From Waddlia chondrophila WSU 86-1044 (GTDB lineage: Bacteria; Chlamydiota; Chlamydiia; Chlamydiales; Waddliaceae): a stretch of DNA of 64,000 bases. Position numbers and translations under genes: made by a program. Shown in pieces: positions 37,968 to 47,390 of this stretch. The notes under the pieces are model-generated. The model was not told the DNA's origin, ran no database searches, and worked only from the letters and a program-made list of their open reading frames with translations. The DNA is taken from the NCBI RefSeq assembly GCF_000092785.1, contig NC_014225.1, positions 1,749,340-1,813,339 on the forward strand, read 5' to 3'. The first letter of the stretch is position 1; each line of letters starts with the position of its first letter.

Positions 37968-38001
37968 ATGCGGTTTGAAGGTGCAAACCTTCAAACCGCA
38001 T
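37968..38001 (+). terminator. Perfect hairpin after the 37459 gene
   Basis: atgcggtttgaaggt pairs exactly with accttcaaaccgcat around a 4-base loop, 12 bases after the stop. No T-run follows, so it could be a 3' RNA-stabilising hairpin rather than an intrinsic terminator. Confidence 0.55.
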
Positions 38002-38096
38002 CCCGATTCTTGGAATTGATTCGGTATATTTTCAGATGAATTTCTTCTTGATTTCTTCTATTTGTATCAGTAAAATTTCCCCTCCAATACTAAATA

Positions 38097-38194
38097 CTGT
38101 TGCCATTTTGCCGCTTTGTTTGGAGGACGATTTTTTTTAGCGGTAAAAAACCGCTAAAAAAAATCGAATTTCAAAGCGTTCAAAATGGCAACAG
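38097..38194. repeat. 98-base nested palindrome upstream of npt
   Basis: The outer arms (ctgttgccattttg... and ...caaaatggcaacag, extended by gctttg/caaagc) enclose an inner perfect stem (cgattttttttagcgg / ccgctaaaaaaaatcg) around 6-7 A residues. The rest of the 374-base gap 37957-38330 holds no gene that I can see. Mobile-element remnant or regulatory hairpin. Confidence 0.7.
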
Positions 38195-38330
38195 TCGATT
38201 AATCGAATCGACTTAAGGTTTAGTCAATGGAGGATCCTTATAAAGAGCATAGCGAACCGCCCGAAATCAATCACACGTTCGCATTGCCTGGATCATGATA
38301 GAAACACGACAAAAATAACGAGGTTTAACT

Positions 38331-39878
38331 ATGTCGAAAGAAACCCAAAAAGAATTTGGGAAGCTTCGGATGTTTTTTTGGCCCGTACATAGCTACGAGC
38401 TCAAAAAGCTTCTTCCGATGTTTCTCATGTTCTTCTGTATTTCCTTTAATTATACGATTTTAAGAGATACGAAAGATACACTGATCGTTACCTCTTCGGG
38501 AGCGGAAACCATTCCATTCCTGAAAGTATGGGGGGTCGTTCCCTCAGCGGTCGTATTTATGCTCATCTATGCAAAATTGAGCAACACATTAAGCAAGTCC
38601 GCGCTGTTCTACGTAACAATTACACCCTTTCTCGCGTTTTTTGGGCTTTTTGCGTTGGTCCTCTATCCAAATAAAGAGTTGCTCCATCCTACAGAATTGG
38701 CCGACTCTCTTCAAGCAGTCCTTCCACTTGGTTTCAGCGGTCTGATTGGCTGCCTTAGAAATTGGACCTACTCGGTTTTCTACATCCTGGCCGAACTATG
38801 GGGGAGCGCTGTTCTATCCTTGATGTTTTGGGGATTCGCAAACGACATTATGCGCGTCACCGAAGCAAAAAGATTTTACAACCTGCTCGGACTCGGCGCA
38901 AACGTCGCCCTACTTGCCTCGGGAACAGCCATTATCCACTTTTCCGACATCCGCAAACACTTGCCTGCCGATGTTGACGCATGGCAAATCTCCCTCAACT
39001 TCCTAATGGGAATGGTTGTGCTTGCCGGTATAGTGATTATCGGTATTTACTGGTGGATGCAGAAAAACGTCTTAACCGATCCTGCATTCTACGATCCATC
39101 AGATGTTAAGAAGAAAAAAGAGAAACCAAAGATGTCAATTACAGAAAGCTTCAAGTACTTGCTGAGCTCAAAATACATCTTATGCATTGCGATTCTCGTC
39201 ATCGCTTACGGTATTTCCATCAACTTAGTTGAGGTAACCTGGAAAAACCAGCTTAAGCTTCAGTATCCGAACCCAAATGATTACAGTGCCTTCATGGGAG
39301 GATTCTCTCGCTGGACAGGGCTGGTAACCATCTGCATGATGTTTGTCGGCGGATACATTATTCGAACAAAAGGATGGGGTTTTGCAGCTGCAATCACTCC
39401 TGTTGTCCTATTATTGACAGGCATCGCATTTTTCACATTTGTCCTCTTCCGCGAGAACCTGTCTACCTACATCGCTGCGTTAGGTACAACGCCTCTATTT
39501 CTTGCTGTTGTGATCGGCATGATCCAAAACATCATGAGCAAATCGAGCAAATACTCCCTATTCGATCCGACAAAGGAAATGGCTTATATTCCTCTTGACC
39601 AGGAATCCAAAGTCAAGGGCAAAGCTGCGATCGACGTTGTCGGCGCCCGCCTTGGAAAATCAGGGGGGTCTTTGATCCAGCAGGGACTATTAGTCGCTTT
39701 TGGCACTATCTCTGCAATCACTCCATATGTTGCAATTGCAACAATTGCTGTAATTATCGGATGGTTGTTTGCCGTACGTTCCTTAAACAAACAATTTGTC
39801 GCTTTGACAAGCGATGCGCCTACTGAGGAACCAAAAACTCCGGAAAAAACTTCTACAGCAGCTGCTGCTGCAAGTTAA
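38331..39878 (+). CDS. npt: ADP/ATP translocase (Npt/Tlc family), paralogue A
   Basis: 515-residue plastid/bacterial-type nucleotide carrier, 11-12 membrane segments. Family motifs include FNYTILRDTKDTLIVTSSGAE, ILAELWGSAVLSLMFWGFAND, VEVTWKNQLKLQYPNPNDYS and KGKAAIDVVGARLGKSGGS. Members exchange host ATP for bacterial ADP or import other nucleotides; the exact substrate cannot be told from sequence. The start follows a gagg ribosome-binding site, and a strong terminator follows. Two further paralogues occupy 60932-64000. Confidence 0.93.
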   Translation: MSKETQKEFGKLRMFFWPVHSYELKKLLPMFLMFFCISFNYTILRDTKDTLIVTSSGAETIPFLKVWGVVPSAVVFMLIYAKLSNTLSKSALFYVTITPFLAFFGLFALVLYPNKELLHPTELADSLQAVLPLGFSGLIGCLRNWTYSVFYILAELWGSAVLSLMFWGFANDIMRVTEAKRFYNLLGLGANVALLASGTAIIHFSDIRKHLPADVDAWQISLNFLMGMVVLAGIVIIGIYWWMQKNVLTDPAFYDPSDVKKKKEKPKMSITESFKYLLSSKYILCIAILVIAYGISINLVEVTWKNQLKLQYPNPNDYSAFMGGFSRWTGLVTICMMFVGGYIIRTKGWGFAAAITPVVLLLTGIAFFTFVLFRENLSTYIAALGTTPLFLAVVIGMIQNIMSKSSKYSLFDPTKEMAYIPLDQESKVKGKAAIDVVGARLGKSGGSLIQQGLLVAFGTISAITPYVAIATIAVIIGWLFAVRSLNKQFVALTSDAPTEEPKTPEKTSTAAAAAS

Positions 39879-39907
39879 TTTTTCCAAAGTTTAAGGCTAC
39901 GTTCTCA

Positions 39908-39948
39908 AACCGGCTGCTTCTAAAGTAAAGAGGCAGCCGGTTTTTTTT
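39908..39948 (+). terminator. Rho-independent terminator after npt
   Basis: aaccggctgc pairs with gcagccggtt around a 13-14-base loop and is followed by a run of eight T. Confidence 0.9.
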
Positions 39949-40053
39949 GCCCCCTAAAAATCCACTAAAAAATATCAATATGGCGTCTTTCCGCTTTATT
40001 CGATTTTTGATATGATCTCCTTATTCAATTTTAGAAATTCAAAGGGAAATTCA

Positions 40054-43000
40054 ATGGAAAAGCAAAAACGTTGGCAATTCTACTTGATAGCAGCAGTTAT
40101 TTTACTGACGCTCATCAACATCCTACCCACAGTCTTCTACTACATGAAGCCACTAAAAGCTCCTGTAAACGCCAATTTGGCACGCACAGTCGCCTTTGAT
40201 GCTGTCCAAAGGGTCAATAAACTGGAAGAAGACTCGAAAGCCTGGCTGAATTCTTTCAGCAAAAATCTGGGAATTAAACCCGTCTCCATCCAACTGCAAA
40301 ACGACGATCCGGGTTTAATCGAAGTGACTTTCAAAAATTCTCATGAAGCCAAATTGTTCCAGCACTATCTGCCAAAAGCAGGTTCGCTGATTCCATTCGT
40401 TCCCGCACAATTGAGACTCTATGAACAAGGCGCAACTACCGACAACACCGTTTTGGTTGCCAGACAGATTAATGTCCACCTAGATCCCGCCAAGATTGAT
40501 AACTATTTTCACTACTTTCCGAAAATGGAAAATGGAAAAATCTCCGAAACGTATAAAGAGCATGTCTACGACCGCGCTTCAAGGCTCGGAACAGCTTTTA
40601 CAGGAGAGAGCCGCACAGGATTGCAGCTGAAAGCGATCACCAATCACTCAAGCAGCGATAACAACGGCGCGATCCTTGGCCTAGCTAACGCAATCGTTGA
40701 CTACGCCCGCACATTTGGAGTGGAACATCCGGTCACCAAAAGATTCTACGCCAGCTTTACTCAGGTAAATCAAGCTGACAAGGATCAATTGATCCAGAAA
40801 CTGCAGTCCCGCGTTAGCGCTGCGAAAACAGACCTGCAATCTGAAGTCAAGGCACTAACCAATCTGAAAGAGGTTCAAGAGAAGGAAAACAAGAGTCTGG
40901 AACCTTCACAAACACAACGCCTCAACCAGCTCAATAGTCAAATCGCAACTCTTGATCAAGCTTCCGAATTGATTAAACAACACGCTGCCGTGTTCAAATC
41001 CGGAAAAGCTCCAATGACAGTTGAAAGCATTGAAAAGCAGCTCCAAAATTCCTGGTCTTCAATCGATCCGAAAAAATCCTTGCAAAAGCTGAATTTCGAC
41101 GGGCGAAATCCCTACTTTGAACAAATGGTGATTGACTGGAACAATGACACCATCTCTTTCAATCTTTATCAGGACGTTCAGGAAATTCGGCTCTCTCAAA
41201 AAAATACTGAAGCTGCAGCGATCAAAACTGACAAGATGAACCAGGCAGTGATCAACAATATCGCTGAAGCTGCCCGTCAATCGGATGAAACAGTTAATCC
41301 TGCAGGAAATGAATTTGCCGTCAAATTAACAGACCTAACCAATACTGAGAGCTTTCTCTCGTTTGATTTAGGCAAACTGTCCGGAAAGTTGAGCGAACAG
41401 ATCACACAGCAGCTCATCTCCGACTGGCTGCCTGAGCATGCTGATCTCAGTCGAAAGGTATTTCCAGTCATCGGATACGACACATATCAAACCCTTACTC
41501 CTCAGGAGCAGAAACTAGGGATTGTCGTGTACGCACCGGCAGCAAACAAAGAAATGGCTTCTAAAGGATTTAAGAACACCTCGATTTATGTCATTGCCAG
41601 AGGATTGGATGCCATTATCCAAAAATACAGAGAAAACACAAGCGCACCAGGCGCCAAAGAACTCTCCTATGATTTGGAAAAGCTGCAATCTTTGTTGAAA
41701 AAAAGGGGGTTTATCGCTTATCCAGGGTCCTCTTTTGGAATCGACAAAGAATTCAGTCAAGATTTGATCTTCGAATTGGATGACTTCTATTCCAATCTTT
41801 TCAATGCAACAAGAGAAGACTTCTATGTCAAAGGCAGCAAAAAAACAGCCCTTCTGGACTTCACAAATGTAGAGCAAAGGATCATTGCGACCAATAAAAT
41901 CGAAGATAGCATCCAGGAGGACCTCTTAAAATGGAGGGACGAGTACAATGCGGCTCAGGCTGATATCGACAGAACACACCGCTATGACGTTCCACCTCCG
42001 ACAAAGAATGCGTTCTGGGAAAATTTCAAGCTTTCATTGAGAAAATATTTCCGTGGCGACGAACGTAAAATTCTGAAGTGGGGCCTCGATCTCTCAGGAG
42101 GTAAAACCGTGCGTATCGGGTTGCGCGACCAGAGCGGACGGATAGTCACCAATCCGGAAGATCTCAAGCAAGCGGTTAATGAGCTCTATACACGCATCAA
42201 TAAAATGGGTGTTGCCGAGAGAACAATCCGCATTGAGAACAACAACATCATTCTCGACTTCCCCGGCTCCCAAGCGTTTTCCGCTTCCGAACTGGTCAAA
42301 GCATCGGCAATGTATTTTCACATCGTGAACGAGAAATTTTCTCAATTCAACTCTTCTCTGCGTGAAGAGGTCAATCAGTTTCTACAGAATGTCTGGAACG
42401 AAGCTGTCGTCACAAATAGAAAAGATGCGCAAAGTATCAATGAGATCGCTTGGGAACAAATGGGCGGCAATCTCCAAACAGGAGAAGTTGGCGAACCTCG
42501 CAGCGAAGTAGCCAGGACTCTTTATGAAAACGGATTGCGCATCGCCAATCCTCGTACAACGGTCAAAAGCGCGGCATTTGACGACACCCACTCTTCAATC
42601 GCAATGCTGAGAGGAGACGATTACTCAGAATGGAACGGACAGACCCATCCGCTGTTAGTTGTCTTTTCAAACTTTGCCCTTGAAGGTTCCAGCCTGGAAA
42701 ATGTCAATGTCGGCTACGATCCGTCCGAAGGAAATATCTTGAGTTTCGGAGTCAAACGCTCTTACGATGCCAGCCATCCAAGAGCGGGATCAAGCCCTCG
42801 CGACGACTTTTACAGCTGGACATCGCAGTTTTCCGAAGATAAGATTGCTGGAACAGCAAAAGAAGCCTACTCACAAGGCCGAGGCTGGCGAATGGCTGTG
42901 ATCCTGAACGACCATGTAATCACAAGCCCCAACTTGCGCGCAGCTCTTCGAGATGCTGCAACAATTAGCGGACGTTTTTCTCAAAGGGAGATCAACCAGC

Positions 43001-44631
43001 TAGCAGCTGATTTAAAGGCAGGATCTTTGAGCTTTACGCCAAAAATCCTCTCCGAACAAAACATCAGCGCAGAACTTGGTAAAGAAGAGCGCACAAGAGG
43101 AATTTTAGCTGCCTGCATCGGGCTTGTCCTTGTCGGAGCGACCATGATCGGCTACTACCGTTTTGCCGGTGTTGTCGCAACCTGTGCGGTCCTATTCAAC
43201 TTGCTAATCATGTGGGGAGTCTTGCAAAATCTTGGTGCAGCTCTAACCTTGCCAGGGATTGCAGGTATCGTCCTTACAATCGGTATGGCCGTCGACGCCA
43301 ACGTTCTCGTCTTTGAAAGGGTGCGGGAAGAGTTTGCGGTTTCAGGTCGAATCGCATCCGCTATCCAAGCCGGATACCGTAAAGCGTTCAGTGCAATCGT
43401 CGACTCAAACATTACAACCATCATCGCAGCCTTGATCTTAATCCAGTTCGACTCTGGACCGATCAAAGGTTTCGCTGTCACGTTGATCATCGGTCTTGTC
43501 TCCTCCATGTTCACAGCCTTGTTCATGACTCGTTATTTCTTTGCTGGCTGGGTGAAAAATCCGAAAAATAAGAAATTGAACATGGCAAATTTGTTCGGTG
43601 GCACCAATATCGATTTCCTCAGCTACACAAAGTCTGCGATGATCATTTCGGCTGCGATCATTCTGGTCGGCGGCTATCTTTTCTGGACCCAGAAAAACAC
43701 GATGTTCGGCATGGACTTCACAGGCGGATATTCCCTCAATGTAGAAATGGAAGACACTCTAGGTGAAGAAGAAGGCATTTACAAGGAAAAAGCCAGCGCA
43801 GCCATGCTTGCAAACGGCGCGCACGCAAATAGCTTTCAAATCCGCCAGCTAAGCCGCCCCAACCAATTGAGAATTCAATTGAGCTTAGGGATGGAGGAAA
43901 AAGGAAGCCCGTTTTACGGAATGCCTGAAGCAACACAAGACGATGAAACCACCTACGATTATGAGAAAGATCCAAGAATCACGTGGGTTGTCAAAGCGTT
44001 GGAATCAGAAGGGCTCAACATCCAGCAATCCGATCTCGTCAATCTGGATAAGCAGTGGTCGATGATGAGCGGTCAATTTTCAGAAACGATGCGAAACAAC
44101 GCATTTCTGGCATTGACGTTCGCACTGATCAGCATTCTCCTCTATATTACGGTCCGCTTCGAATTCAAATACGCAATTGGAGCGGTGATCGGCCTGGTTC
44201 ATGATGTTTTAATCACAATGGGAATCTACGCTATCTTCCACGCAATAGGTTTCCCCGTGCAAATCGACCTTGTGGTCGTTGGAGCGATCATGACGATCAT
44301 CGGATACTCGTTGAATGATACCATTATCATCTTCGATAGGATCCGCGAAGATCTGAAAATTTTGAGAAAGCTCTCATTTGCAGAAGTGATCAATCACGCA
44401 TTGAACGTTACGTTGAGCCGCACAATCATGACATCAGGCACAACCCTTGTGGTTCTGTTGTCGTTAGTGCTCCTCGGCGGACATTCGATCTTTGATTTCT
44501 CGTTGGTGATGACTATTGGAGTGATCATCGGAACACTTTCTTCATTATTTATTGCCGGACCGGTTATGCTATTCTTCCATAATCGAGAAGAGAAGATTAA
44601 AAACAGTCAAACTTCTCTAAAGAAAGCTTGA
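40054..44631 (+). CDS. secDF: SecD-SecF fusion with very large N-terminal insertion
   Basis: 1,525 residues, a fused Sec membrane component that uses proton flow to pull exported proteins. I start at the ATG at 40054 (after aaaggga), which begins MEKQKRWQFYLI and the first membrane segment. Residues about 60-660 form a huge periplasmic region with a coiled coil (LQSRVSAAKTDLQSEVKALT). The conserved SecD begins near residue 675 (LKWGLDLSGG); SecD membrane segments follow with LTIGMAVDANVLVFERV near 1080. SecF starts near 1185 (FGMDFTGG) and has GYSLNDTIIIFDRIRED. Chlamydial SecDF is also a long fusion. recJ follows. Confidence 0.93.
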   Translation: MEKQKRWQFYLIAAVILLTLINILPTVFYYMKPLKAPVNANLARTVAFDAVQRVNKLEEDSKAWLNSFSKNLGIKPVSIQLQNDDPGLIEVTFKNSHEAKLFQHYLPKAGSLIPFVPAQLRLYEQGATTDNTVLVARQINVHLDPAKIDNYFHYFPKMENGKISETYKEHVYDRASRLGTAFTGESRTGLQLKAITNHSSSDNNGAILGLANAIVDYARTFGVEHPVTKRFYASFTQVNQADKDQLIQKLQSRVSAAKTDLQSEVKALTNLKEVQEKENKSLEPSQTQRLNQLNSQIATLDQASELIKQHAAVFKSGKAPMTVESIEKQLQNSWSSIDPKKSLQKLNFDGRNPYFEQMVIDWNNDTISFNLYQDVQEIRLSQKNTEAAAIKTDKMNQAVINNIAEAARQSDETVNPAGNEFAVKLTDLTNTESFLSFDLGKLSGKLSEQITQQLISDWLPEHADLSRKVFPVIGYDTYQTLTPQEQKLGIVVYAPAANKEMASKGFKNTSIYVIARGLDAIIQKYRENTSAPGAKELSYDLEKLQSLLKKRGFIAYPGSSFGIDKEFSQDLIFELDDFYSNLFNATREDFYVKGSKKTALLDFTNVEQRIIATNKIEDSIQEDLLKWRDEYNAAQADIDRTHRYDVPPPTKNAFWENFKLSLRKYFRGDERKILKWGLDLSGGKTVRIGLRDQSGRIVTNPEDLKQAVNELYTRINKMGVAERTIRIENNNIILDFPGSQAFSASELVKASAMYFHIVNEKFSQFNSSLREEVNQFLQNVWNEAVVTNRKDAQSINEIAWEQMGGNLQTGEVGEPRSEVARTLYENGLRIANPRTTVKSAAFDDTHSSIAMLRGDDYSEWNGQTHPLLVVFSNFALEGSSLENVNVGYDPSEGNILSFGVKRSYDASHPRAGSSPRDDFYSWTSQFSEDKIAGTAKEAYSQGRGWRMAVILNDHVITSPNLRAALRDAATISGRFSQREINQLAADLKAGSLSFTPKILSEQNISAELGKEERTRGILAACIGLVLVGATMIGYYRFAGVVATCAVLFNLLIMWGVLQNLGAALTLPGIAGIVLTIGMAVDANVLVFERVREEFAVSGRIASAIQAGYRKAFSAIVDSNITTIIAALILIQFDSGPIKGFAVTLIIGLVSSMFTALFMTRYFFAGWVKNPKNKKLNMANLFGGTNIDFLSYTKSAMIISAAIILVGGYLFWTQKNTMFGMDFTGGYSLNVEMEDTLGEEEGIYKEKASAAMLANGAHANSFQIRQLSRPNQLRIQLSLGMEEKGSPFYGMPEATQDDETTYDYEKDPRITWVVKALESEGLNIQQSDLVNLDKQWSMMSGQFSETMRNNAFLALTFALISILLYITVRFEFKYAIGAVIGLVHDVLITMGIYAIFHAIGFPVQIDLVVVGAIMTIIGYSLNDTIIIFDRIREDLKILRKLSFAEVINHALNVTLSRTIMTSGTTLVVLLSLVLLGGHSIFDFSLVMTIGVIIGTLSSLFIAGPVMLFFHNREEKIKNSQTSLKKA

Positions 44632-44672
44632 CAAGCTGCCGGTTAAAGTTAAAATAAGAAACACGCATAAAA

Positions 44673-44706
44673 CCCTGGTTTGGTGAGATCTAAGACCAAA
44701 CCAGGG
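44673..44706. repeat. 11-bp perfect hairpin between secDF and recJ
   Basis: ccctggtttgg pairs exactly with ccaaaccaggg around 12 bases. A short run of four T follows at 44711-44714; it may be an attenuating terminator, with recJ starting 20 bases later. Confidence 0.5.
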
Positions 44707-44725
44707 ATCGATTTTGGAGTTAATC

Positions 44726-46489
44726 ATGATATCCTGGAATTTCGAACCTGATAATCCCATGTGGGTGTATCCGAAAATGGACAAAAGGTGGCAGGATGAC
44801 ATCATTAAAGAGTTCAAAATCCACCCCGTTACAGCTCAGCTCTTTGTTTCCAGAGATTTTACAACAGTTGACCAGATCCACCAGTATTTGTACGCAAAGC
44901 TCCCCGATCTCCACGATCCTTCTCTTCTCCAAGGGATGGACAAAGCGGTCGAACGCATCGTTAAAGCAATCGAAAACGAAGAGAACATTCTCATTTACGG
45001 CGACAACGATGTCGACGGAATGACCGGTACCGCCCTACTCACCGACTACTTAAGAAAAGTCGGGGCAAACGTTTATTTTTACATTTCTACACCGGGAACA
45101 CTTCGCCAAAACTTGATCATCGAAGCGATCGAATTTGCGACAAAAAATCAATGCAAATTGTTGATCACGGTTGACTGCGGAGTTACTGCAGCTACCGAGA
45201 TTGCCAAGGTGGTTGAGAAAGGGATTGATGTCATCATCACAGATCATCATGAACCGACCGATCAAATTCCTCACTGCATTGCGACATTGAACCCCAAACT
45301 GCTCAATAACTCCTATCCTAACAGAGACTTGACCGGAGTAGGCGTGACGTTCAAGTTGGTACACGCATTAACCAACTATTTAGTTAAACAAGGAAAAATC
45401 GATTCCAAAAAAATCGATCTCAAACGTTATTTGGATCTCGTTGCCCTTGGAACTGTTGCGGATATGGGACAGCTTCTGGGAGAAAACAGAATCTTGGTGC
45501 GCTATGGACTGGAACAACTAAAACGAACCAAAAGAATCGGTCTTGCCAAGCTGATTTCCGTGTGTGACATGGAGCCGAAACAAGTTTCAACATTTACTAT
45601 CGCCTCAAAAATCGCCCCCCGTTTAAACAGCTTGGGAAGAATTGCAGATCCGGTCAAAGGGGTTGAACTTCTTCTAATTCGCAATGCAAAACAAGCAGAA
45701 ACGATGGCTCAAGAACTTGATCTCAATAACCTTGAAAGGCAGAGAATTGAAAAAACAATGACGGCCGATGTCGATCAAATCATCTCCTTGCACCCCGACA
45801 TCTTGCAAAAAAAAGCGGTCGTCATCCACTCAGACAAATGGCATCCTGGCGTCATCGCAATTCTTTGTACACGCATTTCTAAACACTACAACCGTCCAAC
45901 TGTCATGATCGCAATAGAAAATGGAATCGGCAAAGGGTCGTTGCGCTCGATTCATGAGTTCCCCCTTCTCTCCGTACTCAGAGACTGTTCGGATCTCCTT
46001 GTTAATTATGGAGGCCATGACTATGCTGCCGGATTGACAATCAAAGAAGAAAATATTCCCGAGTTCAAGCGCCGCTTTATTGAAGCCGCCAATCGAAAGC
46101 TCTCTACCCACGATGTGGTGACAAAACTCAACCTAGATTCTGAAGTTCAATTTTCCGATCTCACTTTCGATCTGATGGAATCTGTGAAACTGCTGGAGCC
46201 TTTCGGCAACGAAAACCCGCAGCCATTAATGTATACGCGAGCCAAACAAGCATGGCCTCCAAAAATCGTCGGAAAAACCCATTTAAAACTCTACCTAGAA
46301 CAAGGAGATAGAATGCTGGAAGGGATCGCCTATGGCAAGGCCCACTTAAGTCCGCTTCTCCGAAAAAAGAACATTATCTTGGAGGTGGCCTTCACTCCTC
46401 AAGTGAATAACTTCTTAGGACCAAGCATTCAGCTTTTAATCAGAGATTTCAGGATTATTGAAGAGAGTCAGCCCAATATACCAAATTAA
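44726..46489 (+). CDS. recJ: Single-strand-specific exonuclease RecJ
   Basis: 587-residue 5'-3' exonuclease for recombination and repair. DHH motifs: GDNDVDGMTG (motif I), TVDCGVTA (motif II), ITDHHEP (motif III), then DLVALGTVADM and the DHHA1 motif NYGGHDYAAG. A C-terminal OB-like domain follows. I prefer the ATG at 44726 (ggag eight bases before) to the TTG at 44714. The neighbourhood secDF-recJ-euo is the same as in Chlamydia trachomatis as I recall it. Confidence 0.92.
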   Translation: MISWNFEPDNPMWVYPKMDKRWQDDIIKEFKIHPVTAQLFVSRDFTTVDQIHQYLYAKLPDLHDPSLLQGMDKAVERIVKAIENEENILIYGDNDVDGMTGTALLTDYLRKVGANVYFYISTPGTLRQNLIIEAIEFATKNQCKLLITVDCGVTAATEIAKVVEKGIDVIITDHHEPTDQIPHCIATLNPKLLNNSYPNRDLTGVGVTFKLVHALTNYLVKQGKIDSKKIDLKRYLDLVALGTVADMGQLLGENRILVRYGLEQLKRTKRIGLAKLISVCDMEPKQVSTFTIASKIAPRLNSLGRIADPVKGVELLLIRNAKQAETMAQELDLNNLERQRIEKTMTADVDQIISLHPDILQKKAVVIHSDKWHPGVIAILCTRISKHYNRPTVMIAIENGIGKGSLRSIHEFPLLSVLRDCSDLLVNYGGHDYAAGLTIKEENIPEFKRRFIEAANRKLSTHDVVTKLNLDSEVQFSDLTFDLMESVKLLEPFGNENPQPLMYTRAKQAWPPKIVGKTHLKLYLEQGDRMLEGIAYGKAHLSPLLRKKNIILEVAFTPQVNNFLGPSIQLLIRDFRIIEESQPNIPN

Positions 46490-46717
46490 CTTCAAGAATC
46501 GGTTTTTGACGTCATCGTTAGCCTTTGATTTTGAGACCCACTTGCATCACTCAACCTATTCAGGTTGAGCTACTTCAGCGCCGGCTTCGCCTGGCTCAAA
46601 TTCAAGGCAACTCTTTGTCAAAATTCCAATTTTTGAAGCTGGTTCGGTATAACGTTGAAAAGTCAAGATAAGGACAAATCTTAAAGTCAATCTGTCCCCA
46701 TCTGATGATTGCACGAC

Positions 46718-47146
46718 CTAGACTGCTCGTCTGCGGCCGCCTTTTTTACTGAGATGTTCTTCTTTATATTTATTCACATCTTCAACATGAATGACCCAAG
46801 CAGCTCCTCTACGGTGAGCTTTAAGCATCCCTACACGTGTCGCGTAATAAATTTTTTGTGCTGGAACCTTCAGCATTTCAGCAACCTGATTAACTGAATA
46901 GTAACCTCTACCATTATCAAAAAGCAGCTCGCCTTCATGCATTGACTTGGTACGAGAGTACTTGTTCTTGCGATACTCATCAAGATCTTTCACGTCGATC
47001 GTCCAACGCGTCGTTTCTTTTTTTGCTTTAAGTTTCTTAAGTTTAATGGCTACGTAAATGGCTTGCCGTGTAACGCCGTTGATCCGAGCAGCTTCTGTGA
47101 TCGAAACAACTTTCGGCTCCTCGCACATTTCCTTAATATTGGACAT
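46718..47146 (-). CDS. euo: Euo, chlamydial early transcriptional repressor
   Basis: 142 residues with two excisionase/MerR-like helix-turn-helix units: SITEAARINGVTRQAIYVAI (about 15-34) with RWTIDVKDLDEYRKNKY, and YYSVNQVAEMLKVPAQKIYYATR (about 80-102) with WVIHVEDVNKYKEEH. Ends in the basic tail KKGGRRRAV. Euo represses late genes during the early developmental cycle of Chlamydia. This copy is shorter than the roughly 180 residues I remember for C. trachomatis. Convergent with recJ, divergent from tsp copy 2; the 244-base AT-rich gap in front probably holds both promoters. Confidence 0.9.
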   Translation of the reverse strand: MSNIKEMCEEPKVVSITEAARINGVTRQAIYVAIKLKKLKAKKETTRWTIDVKDLDEYRKNKYSRTKSMHEGELLFDNGRGYYSVNQVAEMLKVPAQKIYYATRVGMLKAHRRGAAWVIHVEDVNKYKEEHLSKKGGRRRAV

Positions 47147-47390
47147 TTTTATAAACCTCCGTGTCTATTTTCAATAAATCTTAATCAATCGCTAATTATT
47201 AAATAAGCGATCTATATTAACTTTGTGAAGGATCTATTTTAACAAAATAAAAATATAAATCAAGCATTTTTTGTGTAAAAAATACTTTTTTTCAATTTTT
47301 TTTTCTCACATTTAGACAAAGGTTATGGATGAAAACCTTCATTTCTTGTATGCTTATGCTTTATCTTATTGATTTTGAGATAGGTTCATC

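Noticed and set aside
46551-46568. Hairpin tcaacct/aggttga after recJ
   Set aside because: Too short and without a T-run; not convincing as a terminator.
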